Below are positions 45,786-55,832 of a stretch of DNA of 64,000 bases, piece by piece. The notes under the pieces are model-generated. The model was given only the letters and a program-made list of their open reading frames with translations, searched no databases and was not told where the DNA came from. Made by a program: the position numbers and the translations under genes. Source of the stretch: Corynebacterium terpenotabidum Y-11. Lineage in GTDB: Bacteria > Actinomycetota > Actinomycetes > Mycobacteriales > Mycobacteriaceae. The stretch is from positions 1,550,001 through 1,614,000 of the forward strand of contig NC_021663.1 of the NCBI RefSeq assembly GCF_000418365.1, read 5' to 3'. Position 1 is the stretch's first letter; each line of letters opens with the position of its first letter.

Positions 45786-46247
45786 GTGGCTGACCACGGC
45801 ACGAAGGTCGAAGTGTACAACGGTGTTTCCACGGAGGACGAGCCGTCCGCCGCCTGGGGCTGGCACCAGTTCCCGCGGAAGACCACCATCATCATCGGTT
45901 ATGTCGCAGGAATCGCCATGTTCGGATTCCTGTTCGGTAACCACAAGGGCAGGGTCGAGGACATCTACATCGTCGTCCTGGGGCTGGCTGTCCTCATCGG
46001 CGTCACCCTCTACGCCCGCCACTCCTCCCCGAACCGGAAGCTCCCCGCTAACCGGACGACCGTGACCTCGCACAACAAGCCGGTCGGTCACCAGGAGCCG
46101 GTCTGGACCGAGGACCAGCATAACCTCACCGGCGCCTACGCCGACCTCACGACCGCCGAGCTGCGCTCCTGGAACCTCCCGGGTGTCGGCGTCGACGGTG
46201 TCGAGAGCGTCCCCACCCCGCCGCACGGTCTGGCCCACCACAAGTAG
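45786..46247 (+). CDS. DUF2631-family membrane protein
   Basis: A 153-residue protein with two hydrophobic helices (TIIIGYVAGIAMFGFLFG; IYIVVLGLAVLIGVTLYA) and conserved soluble ends, including ELRSWNLPGVGVDGVESVP. It is the DUF2631 family, which in mycobacteria and corynebacteria sits next to dxr. Function is unknown. GTG 45786 was chosen because AGGAGGA lies just upstream and the earlier frame overlaps dxr in antisense. Confidence 0.75.
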   Translation: MADHGTKVEVYNGVSTEDEPSAAWGWHQFPRKTTIIIGYVAGIAMFGFLFGNHKGRVEDIYIVVLGLAVLIGVTLYARHSSPNRKLPANRTTVTSHNKPVGHQEPVWTEDQHNLTGAYADLTTAELRSWNLPGVGVDGVESVPTPPHGLAHHK

Positions 46248-46280
46248 GTTCCCGCCTCCCCGCGGTGGGAGAGCTATCGA

Positions 46281-46313
46281 CCCCGCCCCTGTTCCGGCAG
46301 GTGGCGGGGTTTT
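46281..46313 (+). terminator. Rho-independent terminator after the DUF2631 gene
   Basis: CCCCGCC, a 15-base loop region and GGCGGGG followed by TTTT, 34 bases after the stop. Confidence 0.8.
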
Positions 46314-46411
46314 GCATGTCCGGCAGGCTCCATCCCCTACCGCGCCCCGTCTGACGCACCCGAGGTGCCGGATGCGGAAGACCGCACCGCCGGCCCTGTG
46401 ACAGGGACCGG

Positions 46412-47524
46412 TCAGCGCTCCTCGGCGGCGAGCTGGCCGCAGGCCGCGGCGATCTCCTGGCCGCGGGTGTCACGCACCGTGCAGGCCACACCCTGCTCCG
46501 TGACGCGACGCACGAACTCGTCCTGCACATGCTTCGGCGAGGCGTCCCACTCCGACCCCGGGGTGGGGTTCAGCGGGATGAGATTGACGTGCACCTGGTT
46601 ACCGAGCTTCTTCCGCAGCCGCTTGCCGAGCAGATCGGCGCGCCAAGGATGATCGTTGACCTCCTTGATCAGGGCGTACTCGATGGAGACGCGACGCCCC
46701 GACTTCTCCGCGTAGTACGCGGCGGCGTCCAGCACCTCGTCGATGTCCCACCGGTTGTTGACCGGGACGAGCGTGTCCCGCAGTTCATCGTCCGGGCAGT
46801 GCAGGCTGACAGCAAGGCGCATGTGCATACCCTCGTCCGCGAGCCGTCGGATGGCCGGGGCCAGGCCCACCGTGGAGACGGTGATATTGCGCTGAGAGAT
46901 GCCGAAGCCCTCCGGAGACGGAGAGGTGATCCGCTTGATCGCGGCGATGACCCGCTTGTAGTTCGCCAGCGGCTCCCCCATGCCCATAAAGACGATATTG
47001 GACAGTCGGCCTTCGCCGCCCTCGACCTCACCGTCGCGCATCGACTTCGCCGCCGCGCGGACCTGCTCAACGATCTCGGCGGTGGAGAGGTTACGGTCGA
47101 GACCGCCTTGACCGGTCGCGCAGAAGGGGCAGGCCATACCGCAACCGGCCTGGGAGGAGATGCACAGCGTGGCCCGGTCCGGGTACCGCATGAGGACGCT
47201 CTCCAGGAGGGTCGCGTCATGGAGCTTCCACAGGGTCTTGCGGGTCTGCCCGTCATCACAGGAGACATGCCGCAGCGGCTCCATCAAGGTGGGGAAGAGT
47301 GCGTCCTTCACCGTTGCGCGGAGGTTCTCCGGCAGGTCGGTCATCGCCAGGGGATCGCCTTCGAGGCGGCCGTAGTACTGGCGGGCAATCTGGTTGGCAC
47401 GGAAGCCGGGGAGACCGGCCTCCTTGACCGCGGCCTTCACCTCATCGTCAGTGAGGTCGGCCAAGTGGGTCGGGGGCATGCCACGGGTCGGGGCACGGAA
47501 CTGCAGTTGTACGGGTTCAGCCAT
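46412..47524 (-). CDS. rlmN: 23S rRNA (adenine-2503-C2)-methyltransferase
   Basis: A 370-residue radical SAM enzyme that methylates A2503 in 23S rRNA and A37 of some tRNAs. The cluster motif CGMACPFC is near 118-125, GMGEPLANY follows, and the catalytic C-terminal Cys is in the IAAACGQL region. ATG 47524 was chosen: CATAAT lies 9 bases upstream so the transcript may be nearly leaderless; the longer frame to 47650 crosses the divergent LapA start. It lies opposite the LapA gene with a 67-base gap. Confidence 0.93.
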   Translation of the reverse strand: MAEPVQLQFRAPTRGMPPTHLADLTDDEVKAAVKEAGLPGFRANQIARQYYGRLEGDPLAMTDLPENLRATVKDALFPTLMEPLRHVSCDDGQTRKTLWKLHDATLLESVLMRYPDRATLCISSQAGCGMACPFCATGQGGLDRNLSTAEIVEQVRAAAKSMRDGEVEGGEGRLSNIVFMGMGEPLANYKRVIAAIKRITSPSPEGFGISQRNITVSTVGLAPAIRRLADEGMHMRLAVSLHCPDDELRDTLVPVNNRWDIDEVLDAAAYYAEKSGRRVSIEYALIKEVNDHPWRADLLGKRLRKKLGNQVHVNLIPLNPTPGSEWDASPKHVQDEFVRRVTEQGVACTVRDTRGQEIAAACGQLAAEER

Positions 47525-47577
47525 GATCCGACCATTATGGCACGTCAGCGGTCTGTGCAGGAAGTTCGCTCGACGCC

Positions 47578-47583
47578 TATGAT
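47578..47583 (+). promoter_or_regulatory. -10 box, leaderless start of the LapA-like gene
   Basis: TATGAT ends 8 bases before ATG 47592, with no ribosome binding site. Confidence 0.45.
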
Positions 47584-47591
47584 GGGGCGCC

Positions 47592-48053
47592 ATGAGGAAC
47601 AAGGATGCAGACCTGACTGGTGACGACGGGGCGGCCGGGGTGGACGCCACTGCTGCGGAGACTGCGATGGAGACTGCTGCAGAGACTGCGCCGGAGGGAT
47701 CCGCTGCCGGTCAGGCCTCCACACCCGCTCCGACCGTGGTTCCCGCCGAGAACGGCAGCGCAGATGTGACCGTCACCGACGCCCCGGCCGGCGCAGAGGA
47801 CCACAGCATCACGCGATCGGCTGCCGGATCGACCTGGGTGGCGCTGATCATCGGCGCAGTGATCCTCATCCTGCTGCTGGTGTTCATCCTGCAGAACGGG
47901 GACAGCGTCCAGCTGAAGATGTTCATCTGGGAGTGGAACTTCCCCATCGGCGTCGGCATGCTCATTGCCGCGGTCGGCGGCGCACTGGTCACCGCCAGTG
48001 TGGGTACGGTGCGGATCATGCAGCTGCGGCGCCAGGTCAAAACCCGGAGCTGA
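47592..48053 (+). CDS. LapA/DUF1049-domain membrane protein
   Basis: A 153-residue protein with an Ala/Thr/Glu-rich disordered N-terminal third (residues 1-75), then two membrane helices ([39 protein letters not shown]) with [15 protein letters not shown] between them, the hallmark of LapA (DUF1049) proteins. In E. coli, LapA takes part in regulation of lipopolysaccharide assembly; the role in actinobacteria is unknown. Confidence 0.75.
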   Translation: MRNKDADLTGDDGAAGVDATAAETAMETAAETAPEGSAAGQASTPAPTVVPAENGSADVTVTDAPAGAEDHSITRSAAGSTWVALIIGAVILILLLVFILQNGDSVQLKMFIWEWNFPIGVGMLIAAVGGALVTASVGTVRIMQLRRQVKTRS

Positions 48054-48113
48054 CGCCCCCGAGGTGCTGACCGGGAGGCGGCAACTGCCCCGGTCGCAGT
48101 CAGGCAGTCGCAG

Positions 48114-48998
48114 TCAGGCCAGGGAGTTGACGACAACCCAGGTCAGCATCGCTGCCGGCAGCATGCCGTCAATCCGGTCCATCATTCCCCCGTGCCCCGG
48201 GATCATCGCGGACATGTCCTTGATATCGAGTTCCCGCTTGAACTGGGACTCGATCAGGTCACCGAGGATGGCGCACAGGGACAGGCCGGCACCGAGGCAC
48301 AGTCCGGCGACATAGTGCGCCGGCTCATCAAACTTCAGCAGGGTGACCATGCTGACCATCCCGACGAGTGCTGCGAACACCACCGACCCGGCGAACCCCT
48401 CCCAGGACTTCTTCGGACTGATCGCCGGTGCCATCGGATGGCTGCCGAAGAAAACACCGGCCGCATAGCCACCGACGTCGGAGGCGACGACGCACAGCAT
48501 GAACGTCACGATGAACGCCCACCCCTTGACATCGTCGACTTCCATCACCGACAGCATCGTGGCGAAGGCGCCGCACAGTGGGATCCAGATGAGGATGAAC
48601 ACGGAGATACCGGCGTCTCGCAGCCAGTTGTCCGGTTTCCGGTGCCGACCGTGGTGGAAGAGACGTGCGACGACCGTGACCAGGGCGGAGACCGCGAAGG
48701 CGGAGACCACCCCCGAGGCCCCGAAGGGCCAACCGAGCCAGATCATCGCCTGACCGGCAAGGAGGAGCACCGGGAACTGCACGTCATAACCGTTCTCGGT
48801 CAGTCGACGGCACACCTCCCAGGTCGCCAGCGCCATGGCGACCGCGATGAGCGGATACCAGGCGTAGGGGATCACCAGACAGGCGATGACCAGGGCACCC
48901 AGTCCCACCCCGACGCTGATGGCGACGGGCAGGGACCGGCCTGCGGAGTTCTTCGGCTGCGGAAGGCGGATCCGGCCGGTATCAGGATGGGAGTCCAC
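48114..48998 (-). CDS. cdsA: Phosphatidate cytidylyltransferase
   Basis: A 294-residue membrane enzyme with about eight helices that makes CDP-diacylglycerol from phosphatidate and CTP. The signature block ISPKKSWEGFAGS and LGDLIESQFKRELDIKD near the C-terminus carry the metal-binding acidic residues. GTG 48998 shares one base with the frr stop (TAGTG), so translation is coupled. The 3' end lies in a 14-base tandem repeat (about 48091-48117) that includes the stop codon. Confidence 0.93.
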   Translation of the reverse strand: MDSHPDTGRIRLPQPKNSAGRSLPVAISVGVGLGALVIACLVIPYAWYPLIAVAMALATWEVCRRLTENGYDVQFPVLLLAGQAMIWLGWPFGASGVVSAFAVSALVTVVARLFHHGRHRKPDNWLRDAGISVFILIWIPLCGAFATMLSVMEVDDVKGWAFIVTFMLCVVASDVGGYAAGVFFGSHPMAPAISPKKSWEGFAGSVVFAALVGMVSMVTLLKFDEPAHYVAGLCLGAGLSLCAILGDLIESQFKRELDIKDMSAMIPGHGGMMDRIDGMLPAAMLTWVVVNSLA

Positions 48999-49555
48999 TA
49001 GACTTCCATCAGCTCCTTTTCCTTGGCCGCGACGACGTCGTCGACCTGGGACACGTAGTTGTGGGTGATCTTGTCGAGTTCCTTCTCGGCCGCCTTCACC
49101 TCGTCTTCGCCAGCGTCGCCGTCCTTCTGGATCTTCTGGAGCGCGTCCATACCCTTACGGCGGATGTTGCGGATGGAGATCTTGGCGTCCTCCCCCTTGC
49201 CACGAGCGACCTTCACCAGATCCTTACGACGCTCCTCGGTGAGCTGCGGGATGGTGACGCGCAGCACCTGGCCGTCGTTGGTCGGGTTGACGCCGAGGTC
49301 CGAGTTGCGGATCGCGTTCTCGATCTCGTTCATCACGGACATCTCGTAGGGCTTGATGATGAGCATGCGGGGTTCGGGGACGCTGATCGTCGCCATCTGG
49401 GTGATCGGCGTGCGGGCACCGTAGTACTCGGCGAAGACACCGTTGAACATCGCCGGGTTCGCGCGACCGGTGCGGATCGTCGTCAGATCCTCCCGAACGT
49501 GGTCCACGGAGCGGCTCATGTGGTCTTCGGCGTCGAGCAGGGTGTCGTCAATCAT
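48998..49555 (-). CDS. frr: Ribosome recycling factor
   Basis: 185 residues, the usual length, with [13 protein letters not shown] and the [12 protein letters not shown] helix. It splits the post-termination ribosome with EF-G. GAGGAA precedes ATG 49555 at about 12 bases. It sits between pyrH and cdsA, as in most actinobacteria. Confidence 0.96.
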   Translation of the reverse strand: MIDDTLLDAEDHMSRSVDHVREDLTTIRTGRANPAMFNGVFAEYYGARTPITQMATISVPEPRMLIIKPYEMSVMNEIENAIRNSDLGVNPTNDGQVLRVTIPQLTEERRKDLVKVARGKGEDAKISIRNIRRKGMDALQKIQKDGDAGEDEVKAAEKELDKITHNYVSQVDDVVAAKEKELMEV

Positions 49556-49666
49556 GGTTGTCCAGTTCCTCGGGAATGGTCAGAAGGGTTTTCTACGGCG
49601 AATTTACCAGGTGCAGGCAGCGGTCACGGCGAAGTGGTCACCTCCGTTCTCGTCCCACGGTGGGAC

Positions 49667-49732
49667 GACGGTGAAACCATGCGGGAAACACGGCGGGACC
49701 ACGGCGGGACCACGACGGAACCACGGCGGGAT
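49667..49732. repeat. 11-base tandem repeat between pyrH and frr
   Basis: About six 11-base units. CACGGCGGGAC occurs twice exactly at 49689-49710, then CACGACGGAAC and CACGGCGGGAT, with two degenerate units before. The 248-base spacer 49556-49803 has no gene. Confidence 0.8.
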
Positions 49733-49803
49733 CGCAGAGGTTCCCGACGCTGCCCACCGGTGCACAATGGCACTTGACGGCACCTAACGGCACCCGGCGC
49801 TGT

Positions 49804-50544
49804 CTAGCGGGCGGTGGAGACGAGGGTGCCGATCTTCTCGCCCGCCACGGCGCGGGCGATGTTGCCCTCGGTGAGCAGGTTGAACACCAGCATCGGCATG
49901 TCGTTGTCCATGCAGAGGCTGAAGGAGGTGGCGTCGGCGACCTTGAGACCACGCTCGATAACCTCGGCGTGGCTGATCTCGCTGAACATGGTGGCGTCCG
50001 GGTTGGTCCGCGGGTCATCGTCGTAGACGCCGTCGACGGCCTTCGCCATCAGCAGCACCTCGCAGCCGATCTCCAGGGCGCGCTGGGCGGCGGTGGTGTC
50101 GGTGGAGAAGTACGGCAGACCCATGCCGGCGCCGAAGATGACGACGCGACCCTTCTCCAGGTGATGCTCCGCGCGCAACGGCAGGTACGGCTCGGCGACC
50201 TGCGCCATGTTGATGGAGGTCTGGACGCGCGTGTCGATCCCCTGCTTCTCCAGGAAGTCCTGCAGGGCGAGGCAGTTCATCACGGTGCCGAGCATGCCCA
50301 TGTAGTCAGACCGGGACCGGTCGAGCCCGCGCTGCTGCAGTTCCGCACCGCGGAAGAAGTTGCCGCCACCGATGACCACGGCGATCTCCACGCCGGAACG
50401 GGCAACCTCGGCGATCTGACGGGCGACGTTCTCCACGACATCCGGGTCCACACCGACCTTGCCGCCGCCGAACATCTCACCGCCGAGCTTCAGCATCACC
50501 CGCTTGAAGCCGGGTCGTCGGTCGGAATTCTCGCTGGCAGTCAC
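49804..50544 (-). CDS. pyrH: UMP kinase
   Basis: 246 residues; phosphorylates UMP to [13 protein letters not shown] near 19-28, GGGNFFRG near 68-75 and [16 protein letters not shown] are the amino acid kinase-family blocks. GTG 50544 was chosen: AGGAGA lies 8-9 bases upstream and the longer frame is non-coding sequence. It is transcribed with frr and cdsA. Confidence 0.95.
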   Translation of the reverse strand: MTASENSDRRPGFKRVMLKLGGEMFGGGKVGVDPDVVENVARQIAEVARSGVEIAVVIGGGNFFRGAELQQRGLDRSRSDYMGMLGTVMNCLALQDFLEKQGIDTRVQTSINMAQVAEPYLPLRAEHHLEKGRVVIFGAGMGLPYFSTDTTAAQRALEIGCEVLLMAKAVDGVYDDDPRTNPDATMFSEISHAEVIERGLKVADATSFSLCMDNDMPMLVFNLLTEGNIARAVAGEKIGTLVSTAR

Positions 50545-50684
50545 CGTGGGGTCTCCTAGTGGATGTCGAGGGGCGGAACCGCGGGCGATTCCAGTGTCCG
50601 GGCTTTTCTTTCCGGTGGTCCATCCTAGCCTGCCGGGAGCGGTCCGGTGCGAGGGACCGCCGGTCTTTCCCGACCACACAACGA

Positions 50685-50729
50685 CAACACCCGCCGTCCC
50701 CCCTGTTAGAGGGGGACAGCGGGTGCTGT
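50685..50729 (-). terminator. Strong hairpin terminator between tsf and pyrH
   Basis: An imperfect stem of about 17 base pairs (AACACCCGCCGTCCCCC with GGGGGACAGCGGGTGCTGT) around a 7-8 base loop, about 40 bases after the tsf stop. T-rich sequence follows on the minus strand. Confidence 0.75.
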
Positions 50730-50768
50730 ATTCCACCGCAGGCGGCGGAACAGTCCGGTCAGCGGCTA

Positions 50769-51587
50769 CTAGGCCTGGCCGACCTCGAAGCGGACGAACC
50801 CGGTAAGGGTGACGCCGGCCTCGTCGAGGACCTGCTTGACGGTCTTCTTGGACTCGGTGACGGACGGCTGGTCCAGGAGGCAGACATCCTTGTAGAAGCC
50901 CTTGAGGCGGCCTTCGACAATGTTCGGGATGATCTTCTCCGGCTTGCCCTCTTCGCGAGCGGTGGCGGCGGCGATCTCCCGCTCCTTGTCCTTGACCTCC
51001 TCAGAGATCTCGTCGCTGGTCAGGTACTGGGCCTTCAGAGCGGCGACCTGCATGGCAGCGCCCTTGGCAGCGGCCTCGTCGTCACCGGTGTAGGCGACGA
51101 GCACGCCGACGGCCGGGGGCAGGTCCGAGGAGCGGTGGTGCAGGTAGTGGGTGACGTTGTCGCCCTCCACGGTGGCGGCACGACGCAGCTGCAGCTTCTC
51201 ACCGATCTTGGCGGACAGCTCGTCGAGAGCCTCCTGCGCGGTCTTTCCGTCGACCTCGACCGCGGCGAGCTCCTCAGCGGAGTTGGCCTTGGCGGCGGCG
51301 GCGGCCTCAGCGACGCGGTTCGCGAAGTCGATGAAGTCCTGGGTCTTGGCCACGAAGTCGGTCTCGGAGTTGATCTCGATCAGGGTGGCGCCGGAGACGG
51401 CGACGAGGCCCTCGGCGGCGGTGCGCTCGGCGCGCTTGCCGACATCCTTGGCACCCTTGATGCGCAGGATCTCGACGGCCTTCTCGAAGTCGCCCTCAGC
51501 CTCATCCAGAGCCTTCTTGCAGGCCATCATGCCGGAGCCGGTGAGCTCACGGAGCTTCTTGACGTCGGCGGCGGTGTAGTTCGCCAT
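50769..51587 (-). CDS. tsf: Elongation factor Ts
   Basis: 272 residues, N-terminal UBA-like domain ([19 protein letters not shown]) and [11 protein letters not shown], the EF-Tu contact motif. It recharges EF-Tu with GTP. It lies 78 bases after rpsB in the usual rpsB-tsf operon. Confidence 0.97.
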   Translation of the reverse strand: MANYTAADVKKLRELTGSGMMACKKALDEAEGDFEKAVEILRIKGAKDVGKRAERTAAEGLVAVSGATLIEINSETDFVAKTQDFIDFANRVAEAAAAAKANSAEELAAVEVDGKTAQEALDELSAKIGEKLQLRRAATVEGDNVTHYLHHRSSDLPPAVGVLVAYTGDDEAAAKGAAMQVAALKAQYLTSDEISEEVKDKEREIAAATAREEGKPEKIIPNIVEGRLKGFYKDVCLLDQPSVTESKKTVKQVLDEAGVTLTGFVRFEVGQA

Positions 51588-51665
51588 GTGCGGCGATCCT
51601 CCTTGTACTTGGTTGGAAGGTCGGGGATGACCCGACCCTGAGGTACTACCGGGGTGGAGAGGTGC

Positions 51666-52505
51666 CTACTCGGCGGAGGTGGCGGCCTCTTCGGCAGCAA
51701 CCTCGGCCTCGGCGATCTCAGCGGCGTTCTCGGCCTGGGCCTGCTCGGCCTCGACGACGATCGCGGCAACCTCGACGTCGCCGGCGGTCTCGGCGGCGGC
51801 AGCGGCCTGACGCTCAGCGCGGACCTTGCGGCCCTCCTCAACGGCGGAGGAGATGACGGAGGTCAGCAGGTTGGTGGCGCGGATGGCGTCATCGTTGCCC
51901 GGGATCGGGAAGTCGACGACGTCGGGATCGCAGTTGGTGTCGAGGATGGCGACGACCGGGATGTTGAGCTTCTTGGCCTCGGCGACCGCGATGTGCTCCT
52001 TGTTGGTGTCGACGATCCACAGGGCAGACGGGACCTTGGTCATGTCCGCGATGCCGCCCAGGACGCGCTCGAGCTTGTTGCGCTCGCGGGTCAGCATGAG
52101 GATTTCCTTCTTGGTGCGACCGGCGTAGCCGCCCTCGGCGGACTCCATGGCCTGGAGTTCCTTGAGGCGGTGCAGACGCTTGGCGACGGTCTGGAAGTTG
52201 GTGAGCATGCCGCCGAGCCAACGGTGGTTGACGTAGGGCATCCCGACGCGCTCAGCCTCAGAGGCAATGCCCTCCTGGGCCTGCTTCTTGGTGCCGACGT
52301 AGAGGACGTTCCCGCCGTGGGCGACGGTCTCCTTGACGAACTCGTAGGCCTCGTCGATGAAGGTCAGCGTCTGCTGAAGATCGATGATGTAGATGCCGTT
52401 ACGGTCGGTGAAGATGAAACGGCGCATCTTCGGGTTCCACCGACGGGTCTGGTGACCGAAGTGGACGCCGGCGTCCAGCAGTTCTCGCATGGTGACAACA
52501 GCCAT
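51666..52505 (-). CDS. rpsB: 30S ribosomal protein S2
   Basis: 279 residues. [22 protein letters not shown] and [15 protein letters not shown] are diagnostic. The last 35 residues are an Ala/Glu-rich tail. ATG 52505 starts the conserved N-terminus; the frame before it is not conserved. Promoter and leader lie in the 493-base divergent region. Confidence 0.97.
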   Translation of the reverse strand: MAVVTMRELLDAGVHFGHQTRRWNPKMRRFIFTDRNGIYIIDLQQTLTFIDEAYEFVKETVAHGGNVLYVGTKKQAQEGIASEAERVGMPYVNHRWLGGMLTNFQTVAKRLHRLKELQAMESAEGGYAGRTKKEILMLTRERNKLERVLGGIADMTKVPSALWIVDTNKEHIAVAEAKKLNIPVVAILDTNCDPDVVDFPIPGNDDAIRATNLLTSVISSAVEEGRKVRAERQAAAAAETAGDVEVAAIVVEAEQAQAENAAEIAEAEVAAEEAATSAE

Positions 52506-52998
52506 GGTGTGTTCAGGGGAGTCCGCTGCCTGCCAGGATCGTCCCTGACAGGTGCCTCTCCCCTTCCTCGCTTTCACAAAGTATGGGGTGACGGTTTTTC
52601 TCGGCCGGGCACGCCGCGTCCGTATGACGTGGTCGTGCGTCGACTGACCTGGCAGGCATCCGGGATTGTCCCCGCCCAGTTAGCCCTCCTTGAGACAGGA
52701 GGGAACCGTTGACGGACGGGCCCTTGTTCGGATCACGCTGTACCTGCGCGATGTCAGCACACCCGTTCACTGACCGTGAAAAGTGCAGGGTGGCGCACCC
52801 GTGACCTCGAGCGTGTGAGGCTACGGACGGTACGACAGTCCCACCGACCATTGGCCGGGCATACTGCAGGCTGCAACATTACCCGCATTCCTCCACAGAA
52901 CCAAGTCCCGGCCTCTGCCCTGTGGACAACTCCGCTTCCGGTATCCACAGAAAACAGACCCCCTGGTGGGACGGGTATCCACCGGCGACGATACAGCT
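52506..52998. other. Divergent 493-base region between rpsB and the M23 peptidase gene
   Basis: No gene is convincing here. It holds the rpsB promoter and leader on the minus strand and the peptidase promoter on the plus strand. A perfect 7+7 hairpin, CCCTCCT, 6 bases, AGGAGGG, lies at 52684-52703. CACAAAGTAT around 52576-52586 is a locally AT-rich patch. Confidence 0.5.
52684..52703. promoter_or_regulatory. Perfect hairpin in the rpsB leader
   Basis: CCCTCCT/AGGAGGG arms with a 6-base loop, about 180 bases before rpsB. On the minus strand the arm AAGGAGGG resembles a ribosome binding site. It could belong to S2 autoregulation or be a short upstream-transcript terminator; neither is shown. 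Confidence 0.35.
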
Positions 52999-53553
52999 AT
53001 GACCATCCGACGTTCCCTACCGCTCCTGGCGGTGTCACTGACCCTGGTACTCACGCTGTCCCCAGGCCTCTCATCGTCCGCCGCCTCCGACGTCCCCGAC
53101 GGCCCCGGCGGCCCCGAGCCGACCCACCGGCGTCCTGTCGCCGGCGTCGTCGTCTCCCCCGCCGACATTCCCGACAAGAACTGGTTGCCCGGCCATCGCG
53201 GAGCGGATCTGGACGCCGCGCCCGGCGATCCGGTGCGGGCCAGCGCCGCCGGCACGGTACGTTTCGCAGGTTCCGTCGCGGGGACGCCCACTGTCAGCGT
53301 CGACCACGGCAACGGACTCCGGACCACCTATGAACCGGTCCTGACACTGGTCCGGACCGGCGATCTGGTCGGTCAGGGGCAGATCATCGGCACGCTGGCG
53401 GACACGACGACGCTCCCGGAGACCGCCCGGCGCGAGACCGGGCTGCACTGGGGTGCGGTCCTCGGCAGTGATGGCGGTGATAGCAGTGATGGCGAACGCT
53501 ACATCGATCCGATGACGCTGCTGGGACCGGTACAGGTGCGGCTGTGGCGCTGA
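52999..53553 (+). CDS. M23-family (LytM-like) peptidase, exported
   Basis: 184 residues. A signal peptide (RSLPLLAVSLTLVLTLSPGLSSSA) is followed by a LytM domain: GHRGADLDA supplies His and Asp zinc ligands and GLHWGAV the catalytic His. It should cleave peptidoglycan cross-links or be a regulator with intact site. The mycobacterial counterpart is adjacent to rpsB too. ATG 52999 was chosen over an upstream start because the signal peptide begins there. Confidence 0.85.
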   Translation: MTIRRSLPLLAVSLTLVLTLSPGLSSSAASDVPDGPGGPEPTHRRPVAGVVVSPADIPDKNWLPGHRGADLDAAPGDPVRASAAGTVRFAGSVAGTPTVSVDHGNGLRTTYEPVLTLVRTGDLVGQGQIIGTLADTTTLPETARRETGLHWGAVLGSDGGDSSDGERYIDPMTLLGPVQVRLWR

Positions 53554-53573
53554 CGCACCTGCCGTGCCACTGC

Positions 53574-54575
53574 TCAGTCCTGTGACCCGGACCGGGGATG
53601 CGCGCGCCGGTAGACCGCCTGCAGACGATCGGTGCCGACGTGGGTGTAAATCTGCGTGGTGTTCATCGAAGTGTGGCCGAGCAGCTGCTGGACCACTCGC
53701 AGGTCCGCACCTCCGTCGAGGACGGCGGTGGCTGCGGAGTGCCGCAACCCGTGCGGGGCGATCTCCGGGACGCCTGCTCCACCGGTCGCGCGGTGGACGG
53801 CGGTCCGGACCTGACGGACGTCGATGCGTCCTCCCCGCATGCCGAGGAACAGTGCGGGTTGCGCGCCCTCGCCGACTCCTCCGGCGACTCTGGCGTCTCG
53901 GGTGGGCAGCATCCGTGGCCGGACCGCCAGCCACCGGCGCAGGGCATTCTCCACGGTGGGACCGAAGGGGACGACGCGGGTCTTCGAGCCTTTTCCCACC
54001 ACACGCAGACTTCGGGCCCCGGGGTCGCCGGTGCCACCGAGGTCCGTTATGTCCGCCCCGGCGAGTTCGGAGACGCGGATGCCGGTGGCGTAGAGCAGTT
54101 CCAGCATCGCCCAGTCCCGGATGTCCTTCGGCGACGGCTCCCCGTCGGTATCGCTACGGGTGCCATAACCGGGAGTGGCACCGTCGTTGCCGGCTCCAGC
54201 CCGGGAACGGGACTGTTCGAGCATGTCACTGACCTGGTCTTCCCGCAGGACCCGGGGCAGGGTGCGGGAGACTTTCGGGGTCTGCAGTCCGGCGGTCGGA
54301 TTCACCGTCAGGGTGCCGGTGTGCACCAGCCAGCCGCCGAAGCCGCGCAGGCTGGATGCGATGCGGGCGAGAGTGGACTTCGCGTCCCCGTTCTCCACCG
54401 CCCAGTCGAGCACATTGCGGCAGTGGTCGAGGGTGAACCCCTCGAGGGTCTCCACGCCCTCGAAGGCGGCACGGAGATCGGAGCCGTAGGCGCGCACGGT
54501 GTTGGTCGAGCGACCTTTCACCAGCTCCAGATACTCCAGGTAGCCGTCGACCAACCGGCCCATCTCGGTACTCAT
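53574..54575 (-). CDS. xerC: Tyrosine recombinase XerC
   Basis: 333 residues; resolves chromosome dimers at dif with XerD. SAM-like N-terminal domain (YLEYLELVKGRSTNTVRAY) and catalytic domain with Arg in TGIRVSEL, Lys in VVGKGSKTRVV, HGLRHSAAT, GHTSMNTTQIYTHV (His and Tyr). It is about 30 residues longer than usual because of a Gly/Ser/Asp-rich insert near 130-160. ATG 54575 is leaderless. Confidence 0.92.
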   Translation of the reverse strand: MSTEMGRLVDGYLEYLELVKGRSTNTVRAYGSDLRAAFEGVETLEGFTLDHCRNVLDWAVENGDAKSTLARIASSLRGFGGWLVHTGTLTVNPTAGLQTPKVSRTLPRVLREDQVSDMLEQSRSRAGAGNDGATPGYGTRSDTDGEPSPKDIRDWAMLELLYATGIRVSELAGADITDLGGTGDPGARSLRVVGKGSKTRVVPFGPTVENALRRWLAVRPRMLPTRDARVAGGVGEGAQPALFLGMRGGRIDVRQVRTAVHRATGGAGVPEIAPHGLRHSAATAVLDGGADLRVVQQLLGHTSMNTTQIYTHVGTDRLQAVYRRAHPRSGSQD

Positions 54576-54583
54576 GTGGCCTG

Positions 54584-54589
54584 AGTATA
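54584..54589 (-). promoter_or_regulatory. -10 box, leaderless start of xerC
   Basis: TATACT on the minus strand, 8 bases before ATG 54575, without ribosome binding site. Confidence 0.5.
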
Positions 54590-54614
54590 GTCCTGTGATT
54601 AGCCGATCTGCCGG

Positions 54615-55832
54615 TCATCGGTCGTTCTTGATCCACCGGTCCCCGGCACGTCGGACCATCCCGGCGACCTCCAGTTCGCTGACGATGCGCACGACGGCAG
54701 CCATCGGCAGGGTGGTGTCTACCGCGATCTGGTCGAGGTGGCCGGTGCCGTCGCTGCCGATCCCGCAGGCGTCGAAGACAGTCAGCTGGTCCCGGCTGAG
54801 CTGCTGGACGGGGCTGGGGGCGAAATCGAGGCCAAGCTGACCTTCCGGATCGACGGCCCCGACCGGTTCCAGCAATTCCCGGATCTCCGCGGCGGAGGTG
54901 ATGAGGGTACCGGCCCCGTCACGGATCTTCTGGTGGCAGCCGACGTACACCGCGGAATCGACCGGTCCGGGCAGGACCATCACGGGCCGAAGCATGGCGT
55001 CTGCCCAGTTGGTGGTGTTCACTGCCCCCGAGCGATACCCGGCGGCGAGCAGGACCGTCCCCCGTCCGAGCGCGGCAACGAGGCGGTTACGGGTGAGGAA
55101 GCGGTACCGGGCGGGACTCGTCAACGGCGGATACTCACTGATCACGAGCCCCGTCTCGGCGATACGGCGGAACAGTGCCGCATTGGTCCGCGGGTAGATC
55201 TCTCCTGGGCCGCTGGCGGCGACGGCCACCGTCGGGCCAGACGCGTCGAGCGCACCCCGGTGCGCTGCGGTGTCGATGCCGACCGCCCCGCCGGAAATCA
55301 CGGTGTACCCGGCGGCGGCGAGATCACCGGCGATGCGGTGGGTGGTGCGGTTGCCGTAGGCGCTGGAGGTCCGGGTCCCGACCAATGCGACACTGCGTTC
55401 CACCGTCGCCGCCAGCTCCACACTGCCCCGCGCCCACAGGGCGAAGGGTCTGGCCGCCGCCCCACGGACGCTGCCCGGAACCGCTGCACCACCGGCGTCC
55501 GGGTCGAGGTCACCGACCGGGGCGAAGGCGTCATCCCATCGCGGCCCCGGCCATTCCGGGGAGTCCGGCGTAAGCAGACGCCACCCGTTGTCCGCCGCCC
55601 ACTGCAGGTCCACTGCCGCCTGTTCCGCCACCCCGGCACTCCGGGCGGACGCCGCCCGGAGCAGTCCGGTCGGCAGTGTGTCATCCCCGGACCGCATGCG
55701 TTCCACAAGGCGGTCCACCTCAGCCGGGGCGGTGGCGTCCCCGTCCGGCCAGAGGTGCCGCACTACTTCGGTGGTGGAGGCTTCGACGAGCCGACGAAGG
55801 ATCGCCCAGGTGTGGTCCCGTGTGCCGCTCAT
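54615..55832 (-). CDS. dprA: DNA-processing protein DprA
   Basis: 405 residues. The Rossmann-like core has GTRTSSAYG, ISGGAVGIDTAAH and PGPVDSAVYVGCHQ; a C-terminal winged helix follows. DprA loads RecA on incoming single-stranded DNA. GAAGGAG precedes ATG 55832. It overlaps the end of the comM gene by 4 bases. Confidence 0.92.
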   Translation of the reverse strand: MSGTRDHTWAILRRLVEASTTEVVRHLWPDGDATAPAEVDRLVERMRSGDDTLPTGLLRAASARSAGVAEQAAVDLQWAADNGWRLLTPDSPEWPGPRWDDAFAPVGDLDPDAGGAAVPGSVRGAAARPFALWARGSVELAATVERSVALVGTRTSSAYGNRTTHRIAGDLAAAGYTVISGGAVGIDTAAHRGALDASGPTVAVAASGPGEIYPRTNAALFRRIAETGLVISEYPPLTSPARYRFLTRNRLVAALGRGTVLLAAGYRSGAVNTTNWADAMLRPVMVLPGPVDSAVYVGCHQKIRDGAGTLITSAAEIRELLEPVGAVDPEGQLGLDFAPSPVQQLSRDQLTVFDACGIGSDGTGHLDQIAVDTTLPMAAVVRIVSELEVAGMVRRAGDRWIKNDR

